A program made the translations under genes and the position numbers. The notes under the pieces are model-generated. The model worked only from the letters and a program-made list of their open reading frames with translations, was not told where the DNA came from and did no database searches. Source: Frankia sp. AiPa1 (GTDB lineage: Bacteria > Actinomycetota > Actinomycetes > Frankiales > Frankiaceae). From it: a stretch of 51,242 bases of DNA. This document shows positions 26,544 through 38,718 of this stretch, in pieces. The stretch covers positions 1 through 51,242 of the forward strand of contig NZ_JALKFZ020000168.1 of the NCBI RefSeq assembly GCF_023243075.1, written 5' to 3'. Each line of letters begins with the position of its first letter. Within the stretch, counting starts at the first letter, position 1.

Positions 26544-27167
26544 ATGAGTGGTCGCACCACGGATGGGCGGCGGCTGCGCGAGCTCGTGCTGCTGCGCCGG
26601 GTCCGCGACCGGATCGACCGGGAGTACGCCCGCCCGCTCGACGTGGAGGCGCTGGCCCGTGGCGTGCACATGTCCGCGGGCCATCTGAGCCGTCAGTTCC
26701 GACTCGCCTACGGCGAGCCGCCTTACTCCTATCTGATGACGCGCCGGATCGAGCGGGCGATGGCGCTGCTGCGCCGCGGTGATCTGAGCGTCACCGACGT
26801 CTGCTTCTCGGTCGGGTGCTCCTCGCTCGGGACCTTCAGCAGCCGGTTCACGGGGCTCGTCGGGATGACGCCGAGCGCCTACCGGCGCGAGGCCGTCCGC
26901 TCGGCGGCGGGCCTGCCGTCCTGCGTGTCGAAACAGGTCACCAGACCGGTCCGGGTACCGGGTGGCAGCGCGCCCCCCGGTACCGCGCGCCCGACATCGC
27001 CCGCAGCGCCGTTCCCGGCGTCGGCCACCCCGGCGTCGGCCACCCCGCGTCCGGCCACCCCGCCATCGGCAGGGCCCGCATCGCCCCTCCCACCGCTGGC
27101 CGCGCCCGTCCGCCGGACCGCGATCCGGTCAGGAATCGAGAAGCGCGGCTCGCAAAGCCGCAGCTAG
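26544..27167 (+). CDS. AraC-family transcriptional regulator
   Basis: 207 residues. The DNA-binding domain covers about 15-115: RVRDRIDREYARPLDVEALA, HMSAGHLSRQFRLAYGEPPY, RIERAMALLRRGDLSVTDVC and FSSRFTGLVGMTPSAYRRE. These are the two helix-turn-helix units of AraC/XylS proteins. No N-terminal ligand domain is present; the C-terminal 90 residues are Pro/Ala/Ser-rich with three 15-nt repeats (27018-27062). It precedes a VOC protein by 10 nt and a UvrA-like gene, an arrangement seen repeatedly in actinomycetes, and probably controls them in response to a toxic compound (inference). Confidence 0.88.
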   Translation: MSGRTTDGRRLRELVLLRRVRDRIDREYARPLDVEALARGVHMSAGHLSRQFRLAYGEPPYSYLMTRRIERAMALLRRGDLSVTDVCFSVGCSSLGTFSSRFTGLVGMTPSAYRREAVRSAAGLPSCVSKQVTRPVRVPGGSAPPGTARPTSPAAPFPASATPASATPRPATPPSAGPASPLPPLAAPVRRTAIRSGIEKRGSQSRS

Positions 27168-27177
27168 CCTGGCCGCC

Positions 27178-27591
27178 ATGAGCAGCATCACGATTCACGG
27201 CAGCTTCCTCCCGCATGACGATCCGGAGGCGTCCCTGACCTTCTACCGCGACGTTCTCGGCTTCGAGGTCCGCGCCGACGTCGGGCAGGGCCCGATGCGC
27301 TGGATCACGGTCGGCCCCGCCGACCAGCCCGGGACGTCCATTGTCCTGGCCCCGCCGGCTGTCGACCCGGGTGTCACCGACGATGAGCGGCGCACCGTCA
27401 CCGAGATGATGGCCAAGGGCACCTACGCCATGATTCTGCTGGCCACATCCGACCTGGACGGCGCCTTCGACCGCCTGCAGGCCAGCGAGGCGGAGATCGT
27501 CCAGGAACCCATCGAGCAGCCGTACGGCGTTCGGGACTGCGCGGTGCGAGACCCTGCCGGGAACCTTGTCCGCCTGCAGGAGGCGCGCTGA
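27178..27591 (+). CDS. VOC (glyoxalase/bleomycin-resistance) family protein
   Basis: 137 residues, a single VOC unit pair. It begins SSITIHGSFLPHDDPEASLT with FYRDVLGFEVRAD, has a middle AMILLATSDLDGAFDRLQ and ends VRDCAVRDPAGNLVRLQEA, the usual layout of extradiol-dioxygenase/glyoxalase/antibiotic-binding proteins. Candidate metal or ligand positions are His7-like, Glu and Asp side chains, but the set cannot be fixed without alignment. It lies between an AraC regulator and a UvrA-like ATPase, which suggests drug binding or detoxification. Confidence 0.87.
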   Translation: MSSITIHGSFLPHDDPEASLTFYRDVLGFEVRADVGQGPMRWITVGPADQPGTSIVLAPPAVDPGVTDDERRTVTEMMAKGTYAMILLATSDLDGAFDRLQASEAEIVQEPIEQPYGVRDCAVRDPAGNLVRLQEAR

Positions 27592-27730
27592 GCTGGGACG
27601 ACGAGACCCGAGGTGACGCGTCGCGCCGCTGGGGCCGGCGGCCGACGCGCCCACAGAGCCCGACGGGTCGTCGCTGGACCGAGCCGACCAGACGACGTGC
27701 CTGACCGGATGCCGACCAGATGAGGACCTG

Positions 27731-30142
<2,412 letters not shown>

Positions 30143-30160
30143 CGATCGCCTATGCGCCGC

Positions 30161-30211
30161 CGGCCCGTCGGTGCTGCCGGCCCGTCGGTGCTGCCGGCCC
30201 GTCGGTGCCGC
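30161..30211. repeat. 17-nt tandem repeat
   Basis: Three copies of CGGCCCGTCGGTGCTGC, the third with one change, start 19 nt after the UvrA-like stop codon. Confidence 0.85.
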
Positions 30212-30463
30212 CGAGCCGCGCCTGGGGACTGCGCGAATCATCTGGGCGCGATCTGATCGTTGTCCATGGACGCCCGTGGACCCGGCCCGGAGGCGCGGCT
30301 CAACCGCGTGCCCGTGCGGCGGATGAGGGGATCGACGCGAGGCGGACGAGGCAGGGCCCACCTGGACACATGTCGTGGCTTCACGTGGCGCATCGAGCAC
30401 GGGAGGTGTCATCATGTGCTCTCCGCCATGGTCGGATCGGGTAGATCGGGGCAGGCAAGCGGC

Positions 30464-30551
30464 CGATGGGTCCTTTTGGTGGGGCAAATCGGGCACGAAA
30501 CCGTTAACTAGAACCACATGGGTCCCTCTGAACGTGCGGCCGTCGACAAAC
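30464..30551 (+). repeat. 88-nt dispersed repeat, copy C
   Basis: Shares about 80 percent identity by eye over 88 nt with copy D at 34230-34317: GATGGGTC, TGGTGGGGCAAATCGG, CACGAAACC, GTTAACT, ACCACATGG and a terminal CGACAAAC. The core GGGCAAATCGGGCACGAA also matches the loop of the nested palindromes A and B. Confidence 0.7.
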
Positions 30552-30652
30552 GCGGCAAAGCGTCGATTGCGGTGCGTGACCACAATGGGGGAGTGGTCGC
30601 GGGGCAGGCCTGACGCCGCGGGTGTGACCGAGGTGTGCCGTCAGACCGCCCC

Positions 30653-30812
30653 GCGTGCCGTGTCGGGCTTCGCCGCGTGCCGAGCCGGGCTTCGCCGCGT
30701 GCCGAGCCGGGCTTCGCCGCGTGCCGCGTCAGACCGTCCCGCGTGCCACGCCCGGCCGGGCCGCGTGCCGGGCCGCGTGCCGTGCCGTGCCGGGCCGCGT
30801 GCCGTGCCGGGG
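30653..30812. repeat. 22-nt tandem repeat with degenerate tail
   Basis: Units of GCGTGCCGAGCCGGGCTTCGCC lie at 30675-30696 and 30697-30718, with a variant at 30653-30674. GCGTGCCG fragments continue to the gnd stop codon. Confidence 0.8.
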
Positions 30813-31829
30813 TCAGCTCTTGTGCTGCTCGGCGTGGCCGCCGAACTGCTTGCGCATCGCGGACAGGAGTTTGTCGGCGAACAGGCCCTCGCCGCGGGAG
30901 CTGAACCGCTCGTACAGGGACGCGGTCAGCACATGGGCGGGGACGCCCTCGTCGACGGCGGCGAGCACCGTCCAACGGCCCTCACCGGAATCGGAGACCC
31001 GCCCCGAGAACTCGGCGAGCTGCGGGTCCTCGACCAGGGCGGCGGCAGTGAGGTCAAGCAGCCAGGACGCGACGACGCTGCCGCGTCGCCAGACCTCGGA
31101 GATCGCGGCGGTGTCGAGGTCGTACTGGTAGTACTCCGGGTTCGCCAGCGGCGCCGTCTCGGCGTTGTGCTCGGCGAGCTCGCGGCCGATGTTGGCCTTG
31201 TCCAGGATGGCGAGGCCCTCGGCGAACGCGGCCATCATGCCGTACTCGATGCCGTTGTGGACCATCTTGACGAAGTGGCCGGCGCCGTTCGGACCGCAGT
31301 GCAGATAGCCCTTTTCCGCCTGCGTCGGCTCGCCGGATCGGCCGGGCGTGCGCGGGACCTCGCCGAGGCCCGGCGCGATCGTCTCGAACAGTGGCTCCAG
31401 CCGCTCGATGACCTCGTTCTCCCCACCGATCATGAGGCAGAAGCCGCGCTCCAGACCGAACACGCCCCCGGAGGTACCGACATCCACGTAGTGCAGGCCG
31501 CGACCGGAGAGCTCCTTCGCCCGGTGGATGTCGTCACGGTAGTACGAGTTGCCGCCGTCGATGATGACGTCACCGGGCTCGAACAGCTCGGCCACCTTGG
31601 TCACGGTCTCCCCGGTCAGTCCGGCCGGCACCATGATCCACGCGGCGCGCGGTGGACGCAGGGCCGCCGCGAACTCGGCGAGCGTGAGCGCCCCGGTGGC
31701 ACCCTCGGCCTCCAAGGCCTTGACGGCGTCCGCGTTGACGTCATAGACCACGCACTCGTGGCCGCCGCGGATCAGTCGGCGCACCAGGTTGGCGCCCATC
31801 CGGCCGAGTCCGACCATCCCGAGCTGCAT
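30813..31829 (-). CDS. gnd: 6-phosphogluconate dehydrogenase, decarboxylating (short form)
   Basis: 338 residues. The N-terminal NADP/NAD motif GLGRMGAN (7-14) follows [37 protein letters not shown] and [21 protein letters not shown] are the conserved substrate and catalytic segments (Lys/His/Asn of [10 protein letters not shown]). The length matches the short bacterial form (about 300-335 aa), often NAD-preferring. It oxidises 6-phosphogluconate to ribulose 5-phosphate in the pentose phosphate pathway. The ATG is preceded by GGGGAGACGAG. It stands alone, convergent with the UvrA-like gene. Confidence 0.93.
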   Translation of the reverse strand: MQLGMVGLGRMGANLVRRLIRGGHECVVYDVNADAVKALEAEGATGALTLAEFAAALRPPRAAWIMVPAGLTGETVTKVAELFEPGDVIIDGGNSYYRDDIHRAKELSGRGLHYVDVGTSGGVFGLERGFCLMIGGENEVIERLEPLFETIAPGLGEVPRTPGRSGEPTQAEKGYLHCGPNGAGHFVKMVHNGIEYGMMAAFAEGLAILDKANIGRELAEHNAETAPLANPEYYQYDLDTAAISEVWRRGSVVASWLLDLTAAALVEDPQLAEFSGRVSDSGEGRWTVLAAVDEGVPAHVLTASLYERFSSRGEGLFADKLLSAMRKQFGGHAEQHKS

Positions 31830-31953
31830 CTCGTCTCCCCGCTCGTCTCGTTCTCGGTGATCCGGTCACGCGGCGCGCCAGGCCGTCCACCTATGCCAGG
31901 TCGACGCCGTGCGCATCGACGCCGGGTCGGTCGACACGTACACATCAACACAC

Positions 31954-32052
31954 GGCACACATCGCCACGTACACGTCGACATGGCACACATCGCCACGTA
32001 CACGTCGACATGGCACACATCGCCACGTACACGTCGACATGGCACACGTCGA
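31954..32052. repeat. 29-nt minisatellite
   Basis: Three perfect head-to-tail copies of a 29-nt unit beginning GGCACACATCGCCACGTACA lie at 31954, 31983 and 32012, followed by a partial fourth. The period is not divisible by three, so it cannot encode a repeated peptide in one frame. No spacers are present. Confidence 0.92.
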
Positions 32053-32201
32053 CACGGCGCCCTTGGCCTTGGGCGACGGCGGACGTGGCGCGCCTGGACC
32101 GGTCATGCTTCGCCTTGCCTTGCCATTGTTCCCTTGACTACGCGCGTCTCCCCGCCGAGGTCGGCGTGGCGTCCGATCGGGCGGAGTGCTTCTCGTCACC
32201 G

Positions 32202-32262
32202 CCCTGCCGCGGATGACCTGCCGCGAACGATCTGCCGCGAACGACCTGCCCCGGACGGCGTG
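32202..32262. repeat. 14-15-nt tandem repeat
   Basis: Four diverged copies of CTGCCGCGAACGAT/C occur between the 29-nt minisatellite and the flavoprotein gene. Confidence 0.7.
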
Positions 32263-32431
32263 GCGCGGCCGTGCAGGCGAGGGCCACCCCAGGTCCGCGT
32301 ACGGTACGGGCCGAGTGATCCCGGTCATCGGTCCGGGACGCCCTTGTGCCGGACGTCATGGTGCCGGGATGAGGTAACGGCCGGACGTCGCCAGGGTGGC
32401 GGTCGGCTGACGGACGGTCAGGGAGGCGCGG

Positions 32432-33895
32432 ATGAATGGCACGCGGGGCGAGCGGTTCGACGTCATCGTGATCGGGGCGGGGCCGGCCGGGGAGAACGTC
32501 GCGGGTCGGTGTGCGCAGGCGGGGCTCGCGGTGGCCGTCGTCGAACGGGAGCTCGTCGGTGGGGAATGCAGCTACTGGGGCTGCATCCCGAGCAAGACCC
32601 TGCTGCGGCCGGGGGAGGTGCTCGCCGCCGCCCGCCGGGTGCCGGGAGCCGCCGCCGCGATCACCGGGCGGCTCGACGTGCCGGCCGTGTTCGCCCGGCG
32701 GGACGAGATGGTCGCCGGATACGCCGATGGTGGTCAGGTACCGTGGCTGACCGATCGGGGGGTCGAACTGGTGCGGGGCGTCGGACGCCTGACCGGCCAG
32801 CCGCGCGAGGTGCGGGTGACCCTGGCGGACGGTGGGCAGCGGCCGCTGCTGGCCTCGCGGGCGGTGGTGCTGGCCACCGGGACGCGGGCGACGATGCCGC
32901 CGGTGCCGGGTCTCGTGGACGCCGAGCCCTGGGACAACCGGTCGGCGACGGGTGCCCGGGAGGTGCCGCGACGGCTGGTCGTGCTCGGCGGGGGTGCGGT
33001 CGGCGCCGAGCTCGCGCAGGCGTTCCGGCGGCTCGGCGGTGAGACGGTGACCGTAGTCGAGGGTGCGCCCCGGCTGCTCGCCCGCGAGGAGGAGTTCGCC
33101 GGCGACCAGGTGCGGACGGCGTTCGAGGCCGAGGACATCGCGGTGCGGGTCGGCACCCGGGTGGTGGCCGTGGAGCGGGCGCCGGCACAGCCCGGCGGCC
33201 GGCGCGGTGAGGTGACCGTCCGCCTCACCGGCCCCGCAGCGGATTCGGCGCAGGCGGCCGTGCTGGTGGCCGACGAGATCCTGGTGGCGGCGGGACGGAC
33301 ACCGGCGACGAGTGATCTCGGGCTTGAGGCGGTCGGGCTGCGACCGGGCGGATTCGTCGAGGTCGACGAGTACCTGCGGGCCCGGGCGGTACCGGCGGGT
33401 TGGCTGTATGCCGTCGGCGACGTCTGCGGCCGGGCGCTGCTGACCCATATGGGCAAGTACCAGGCCCGGATCGCCGCCGATGTCATCACCGGCCGCTGCG
33501 ACCCGGCGGGTACCCCGGCGCGCGACCTGGCGGACGATCGGGCGATCCCGCGCGTCACCTTCACCGATCCCCAGGTCAGCGCGGTCGGGTTGACCGAGCG
33601 GGCCGCCCGTGAAGCGGGCCTGTCGGTGCGGGCGGTCAGCGTCGACACCGGCGGGGTGGCGGGCGCATCGGTGCGCGGCGTTGAGGCGGTCGGAACCTCG
33701 AAGATCGTGGTGGACGAGACCCGCCGCGTGCTGGTCGGGGCGACCTTCACCGGCGCCGACACCCAGGAACTCGTGCACGCGGCGACCGTCGCCATCATCG
33801 GTGAGGTCCCAGTGGAACGACTGTGGCACGCTGTGCCGTCCTTCCCGACGGTCAGCGAGGTCTGGCTGCGCCTTCTGGAGGAATACGGCCTCTGA
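32432..33895 (+). CDS. FAD pyridine-nucleotide-disulfide oxidoreductase, atypical (LpdA/quinone-reductase-like)
   Basis: 487 residues. The FAD motif VIVIGAGPAGEN (12-22) and redox-active disulfide Cys46/Cys51 in GGECSYWGCIPSK place it in the lipoamide dehydrogenase/mercuric reductase family. The NAD(P)H motif VVLGGGAVGAELAQAF is in the middle and LYAVGDV near the end of the FAD domain. The C-terminal interface normally reads HPTxSE with a catalytic His; here it is FPTVSE (Phe471, Glu476), so the proton-relay His is missing. That argues against true lipoamide dehydrogenase activity and for a quinone/dye or other NAD(P)H oxidoreductase. A good RBS (AGGGAGG) precedes the ATG. A glycerol-3-phosphate dehydrogenase lies downstream but about 1.4 kb away and on the other strand. 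Confidence 0.85.
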   Translation: MNGTRGERFDVIVIGAGPAGENVAGRCAQAGLAVAVVERELVGGECSYWGCIPSKTLLRPGEVLAAARRVPGAAAAITGRLDVPAVFARRDEMVAGYADGGQVPWLTDRGVELVRGVGRLTGQPREVRVTLADGGQRPLLASRAVVLATGTRATMPPVPGLVDAEPWDNRSATGAREVPRRLVVLGGGAVGAELAQAFRRLGGETVTVVEGAPRLLAREEEFAGDQVRTAFEAEDIAVRVGTRVVAVERAPAQPGGRRGEVTVRLTGPAADSAQAAVLVADEILVAAGRTPATSDLGLEAVGLRPGGFVEVDEYLRARAVPAGWLYAVGDVCGRALLTHMGKYQARIAADVITGRCDPAGTPARDLADDRAIPRVTFTDPQVSAVGLTERAAREAGLSVRAVSVDTGGVAGASVRGVEAVGTSKIVVDETRRVLVGATFTGADTQELVHAATVAIIGEVPVERLWHAVPSFPTVSEVWLRLLEEYGL

Positions 33896-34229
33896 CACCG
33901 ACCGCCGGACCCAGGAGAGTATCCGCCTTCATCGCCGGGCCGACGGCGGGATTCTCAGGCGTCCTGAGTCGTCAGGTGCCTGACCCGGATCTTCATGGAA
34001 CACGACCGGATCCTGATCGATATGTGCCCGATGCGGACCGTGCGGGAGCGGCGGTGCGAGGCCGCGACGCCGCGAGGCCGCGATCGGCGATCGGCGATCG
34101 GCGGTGGTCACGGTCTGAGATCGACCGATATCCTTGGCTGGTGCGCCGACCACGAACGTTGGCGGTGGTGAAACAACCATCGTTACCGCCGGTGCTCGCC
34201 CTCGACCCCCTTGATCACATCGCGGGTCG

Positions 34230-34317
34230 CTGATGGGTCGTTCTGGTAGGGCAAATCGGACACGAAACCGGTAACTCGGACCACGTGGTCCTTCTGTCGC
34301 GCGGACATCCGACAAAC
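34230..34317 (+). repeat. 88-nt dispersed repeat, copy D
   Basis: Pairs with copy C at 30464-30551. It contains the exact core GGGCAAATCGGACACGAA found in copy B, and a perfect 14-nt palindrome GGACCACGTGGTCC (34278-34291). Confidence 0.72.
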
Positions 34318-34668
34318 CAGACATCAAGGCCGGTCGCTCTGGGTAAGTGCGGCGACCGTTGCGGATCGTGGACCATGCACCCGTGTGCTGACCACCCTCC
34401 CGGCGTCTGCATCAGCTACCGATCCCGACGCCGCACCCGAAACCCCACGATCCCCAGCACCCCGCCCGCCGTTTTCCTACCACCCGGGAACGTTCGCGGT
34501 CAGCGCACCAGGAGGCGGGAGGGGTCGTGAGGCACCGCCCACGTGAGGATTCACGTGAGGATGTGACCCAACAGGGCAGGGGTAGACCACGCAATCGAGA
34601 CCATCCTGCTGTCGACGCCCGGGCAGAGTCCACCTTCTTTCGGTGCTCCGGGAACGTTTGCGTAGACT

Positions 34669-34869
34669 ATGTCGACGCGTATCGAGATTGACGGCTTCAA
34701 GACCTGCACCGAGATAGTGGTAGTGTCGGACGGAGTCGCGACAGTTCTTTCATGGAGCGGCTTTCAGGTTTGGCGGCGGAGATCACGCCCGATTGCGGTG
34801 CCGTTCAGCTCAGGAGATGTAGCCTGCCTGGACAGGGAGCGATGTACGCCTCCCGTAGACGGCTCATGA
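34669..34869 (+). pseudogene. Possible remnant of an AAA-ATPase gene start
   Basis: A 66-codon frame starts MSTRIEIDGFKT, which resembles the first beta strand of SMC/OLD-like AAA ATPases (typically ...IEIDGFKSF... followed by a P-loop). No P-loop follows; the frame turns into Arg/Pro-rich sequence and stops. The local base composition differs from neighbours. The resemblance covers only about 12 residues and could be chance. Confidence 0.3.
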
Positions 34870-34989
34870 TGACACCGTCTCCGGGGGAGTCGGGCAGAGC
34901 GCCGGACTGAGCGGCGGTCGTGCGCGGGACGGCCTGCGACCGGACCGGCCTGGAAGGGCCCGGCCGGCCGATGCGTGCAGGCCCACCGA

Positions 34990-35133
34990 TCAGGTGAACA
35001 CGGAGACGCCGCCGGGGCCGATGAGCAGCCCCACCACGATGAGCCCAATGCCGTAGAGCAGACCGCCGCGCAGGATCGTGACGATACCGGTAACGACGAG
35101 AATCACCGCGATCAGCCAGAGTATGAATGCCAT
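34990..35133 (-). CDS. GPGG-motif small membrane protein
   Basis: 47 residues with two hydrophobic segments (about 2-20 and 26-38) and the C-terminal GPGGVSVF motif (39-46) that defines a widespread small actinobacterial membrane-protein family of unknown function. The ATG at 35131-35133 is chosen because the conserved hydrophobic start MAFILWLIAV begins there; the frame stays open upstream but becomes Pro-rich. The RBS is weak. It is downstream of and codirectional with glpD (gap 127 nt). Confidence 0.8.
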   Translation of the reverse strand: MAFILWLIAVILVVTGIVTILRGGLLYGIGLIVVGLLIGPGGVSVFT

Positions 35134-35260
35134 GCCAACATCGTTCCGCCTTCCGGCCCCGTAAAACCCCCGGTCCACATGGGTGCCCTCCGGTGCCCGC
35201 CGCCGCCCGGTGGGAGCGGCGGGCACCGGGTTCAGCCGGTGGGAGCGGCGGACATCAGGC

Positions 35261-37051
<1,791 letters not shown>

Positions 37052-37446
37052 GGCGGTGATCCTCCTTCGTGCGGAGCGTGGTGACGGCACAGGTACATCT
37101 CGCGGTCAGGTCGGCGCTCCCGGCAGCCGGTTCCATGGTGCCGGCTGGAGGTGACGTGCGCCTGTGTACACGGTTGCGCCTATGGACACACCGGGGGCAG
37201 TTCTTGGACACACCGAGGGCCGCCGCGAACACAGGGACCGCCGTGGACACACGGACGGACCGCGTGTGGACACATCCAGGGGCACGGTGAGACGCAGGGA
37301 ACGGTCCCGGCGCGAGCACGGACTGGCGGGCCGCCGAGACCGCCGAGACCGCTGGCCGACACACCCGAGGGCTCCTGAGTACTACGGTCTCACTGTCTGC
37401 GCGCTAACCGGGGGAAGCGACGAAGCCGACAGATGGGGTTGGACAC
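37052..37446. other. Divergent intergenic region upstream of glpD
   Basis: 395 nt between glpD (-) and an acyl-CoA dehydrogenase (+). It contains four exact TGGACACA octamers and the palindrome GTGTACAC (see separate entry). I could not assign clear -35/-10 boxes. Confidence 0.55.
37164..37274. promoter_or_regulatory. Cluster of TGGACACA octamers and a GTGTACAC palindrome
   Basis: TGGACACA occurs at 37183-37190, 37205-37212, 37244-37251 and 37267-37274, and the perfect palindrome GTGTACAC at 37164-37171. Spacing of 22, 39 and 23 nt between octamers is near two and four helical turns, which suits binding sites for a regulator of glpD or the acyl-CoA dehydrogenases. That function is inferred. 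Confidence 0.45.
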
Positions 37447-38625
37447 GTGGACCTGACCTATCCACCCGAAGTGGCAGATTTCCGCCGCGCGCTGCGATCC
37501 TGGCTGGCCGGGAACCTTCCCGAGGCCTGGGCGACGCCGGCATTCTGGGCCACCCTGGACGAGGACGCCTCCTTTGACCTGCGCCGGGACTGGGAGCGGA
37601 GCAAGACGCTGGCCGGTTTCGGGGGGATCGACTGGCCGGCCGAGTACGGCGGGCGTGGCGGCACCCGCGCGATGGCCGCGGTCGGAGACGCCGAGCTGAT
37701 GCGGGCCCGTGCCCCCCGCTCGGTGAACCCGCTGGGTCTGACCTTCCTCGCCCCGACCGTGATGGCCGTCGGCACGCCCGCGCAGAAGGCCGAGATCCTC
37801 GGCCCGATGCTGCGCAACGACGTGATCTGGTGCCAGGGATTCTCCGAGCCGGAATCCGGTTCCGATCTCGGTTCCGTGCGCACCCATGGGGTGCGCGAGG
37901 GCGACCTGTTCGTCGTCAATGGCCAGAAGGTGTGGACGACGTCGGCCCGCCGGGCGGATCGGATGTTCGCCCTGGTGCGCACCGAGCCCGGCTCCAGTCG
38001 GCACCGGGGCCTGTCGCTGCTGCTCATCGATCTGCGTTCGCCTGGGGTCGAGGTGCGCCCGATCCGCCAGATGAGCGGGATCAGCGAGTTCGGCGAGGTC
38101 TTCTTCACCGATGTCCGGGTGCCCGCCGGGGACTGTGTTGGCGGGCTTGGCAATGGCTGGGCCACGGCGATGCTGCTGCTGTCCTTTGAACGCGGGGCGT
38201 CGGCGATGGGCCAGTACACCGACTTCCGTCGCGCCTACGACGAGATCGTCGGGGTGGCCCGTGCCCTGGGCCGGGACCGCGACCCGGTGGTCCGCCAGTC
38301 GCTCGCCCGCCGCCTGGTGGACCTCGAGTGTCTGCGCTACCACGCCCTGCATGTACTGACCGAGGTGGAGCAGGGCCGTGACCTCGGTTTCGCGTCCTCG
38401 GTGACCAAGCTGCAGTGGTCGCAGGCCTACCAGGGCCTGTTCGAGACGTTCGATGAGGTGCTGGGCGCGGACGTCGGCCTGAACCGGCCAGTCGAGGGGC
38501 TGGACCTCACCGCCTTGCGGCGGGAAAGTTTCTGGACCCGTTCGGTGACCATCTGGGGAGGCTCGTCGCAGATCCAGCGCTCGATCGTCGCCGAACGCGT
38601 GCTGGGCCTGCCCCGCGGGTCCTAG
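37447..38625 (+). CDS. Acyl-CoA dehydrogenase, subunit 1
   Basis: 392 residues from GTG. Family features are VADFRRALRSWLAGNLP, FGGIDWPAEYGGRGGT, CQGFSEPESGSDLGSVRT (flavin/acyl binding), EVFFTDVRVP and the C-terminal segment IWGGSSQIQRSIVAERVLGL. In medium-chain enzymes the catalytic Glu sits in the IYEGT version of this segment; here it is Gly, as in many actinobacterial FadE subunits that place the base elsewhere or work as heterotetramers. The adjacent gene encodes a second, different family member 93 nt downstream, which supports a two-subunit enzyme for CoA-ester beta-oxidation. The substrate is unknown. Confidence 0.9.
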   Translation: MDLTYPPEVADFRRALRSWLAGNLPEAWATPAFWATLDEDASFDLRRDWERSKTLAGFGGIDWPAEYGGRGGTRAMAAVGDAELMRARAPRSVNPLGLTFLAPTVMAVGTPAQKAEILGPMLRNDVIWCQGFSEPESGSDLGSVRTHGVREGDLFVVNGQKVWTTSARRADRMFALVRTEPGSSRHRGLSLLLIDLRSPGVEVRPIRQMSGISEFGEVFFTDVRVPAGDCVGGLGNGWATAMLLLSFERGASAMGQYTDFRRAYDEIVGVARALGRDRDPVVRQSLARRLVDLECLRYHALHVLTEVEQGRDLGFASSVTKLQWSQAYQGLFETFDEVLGADVGLNRPVEGLDLTALRRESFWTRSVTIWGGSSQIQRSIVAERVLGLPRGS

Positions 38626-38718
38626 CCGCGGCTCCTTGCCCGCCACTGCGGTTCCCCGCCGTGCATCCCGCTCCGCTCCGCTCGCCTCGCCCGAGGCCCG
38701 TCCCGAGGAGCCCGCCCC

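Larger units (their letters stand above)
30143..30812. other. Intergenic region, about 670 nt, repeat-rich
   Basis: Between the ends of the UvrA-like gene and gnd, which converge. It holds a 17-nt tandem repeat (30161-30211), repeat element C (30464-30551) and a 22-nt tandem repeat that decays toward gnd (30653-30812). I see no convincing gene. Confidence 0.6.
31830..32431. other. Divergent intergenic region, about 600 nt, minisatellite-rich
   Basis: Between gnd (-) and the flavoprotein gene (+). It contains the 29-nt minisatellite (31954-32052) and a 14-15-nt repeat around 32202-32262. No gene is supported. Confidence 0.6.
33896..34989. other. Intergenic region, about 1.1 kb, no intact gene
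   Basis: The longest gene-free stretch. It holds CGATCGGCG triplicates near 34080-34106, repeat element D (34230-34317), two copies of CCGGGAACGTTYGCG (about 34486 and 34648) and a possible gene remnant at 34669-34869. Base composition is less GC-rich than in the surrounding genes around 34640-34760, which suggests decayed foreign DNA. Confidence 0.6.

Noticed and set aside
31954..32052. 29-nt repeats considered as a CRISPR array
   Set aside because: The units are head to tail with no spacers and no cas genes are nearby, so this is a minisatellite.
30375..32216. 613-codon + strand frame across gnd and its flanks
   Set aside because: It is antisense to gnd and runs through the 22-nt and 29-nt tandem repeats, whose periods break any repeated peptide frame.
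37052..37090. Upstream start of glpD at 37090
   Set aside because: ATG 37051 has a strong GGAGG at 9 nt; the upstream 13 residues are basic and non-conserved, and cover that RBS.
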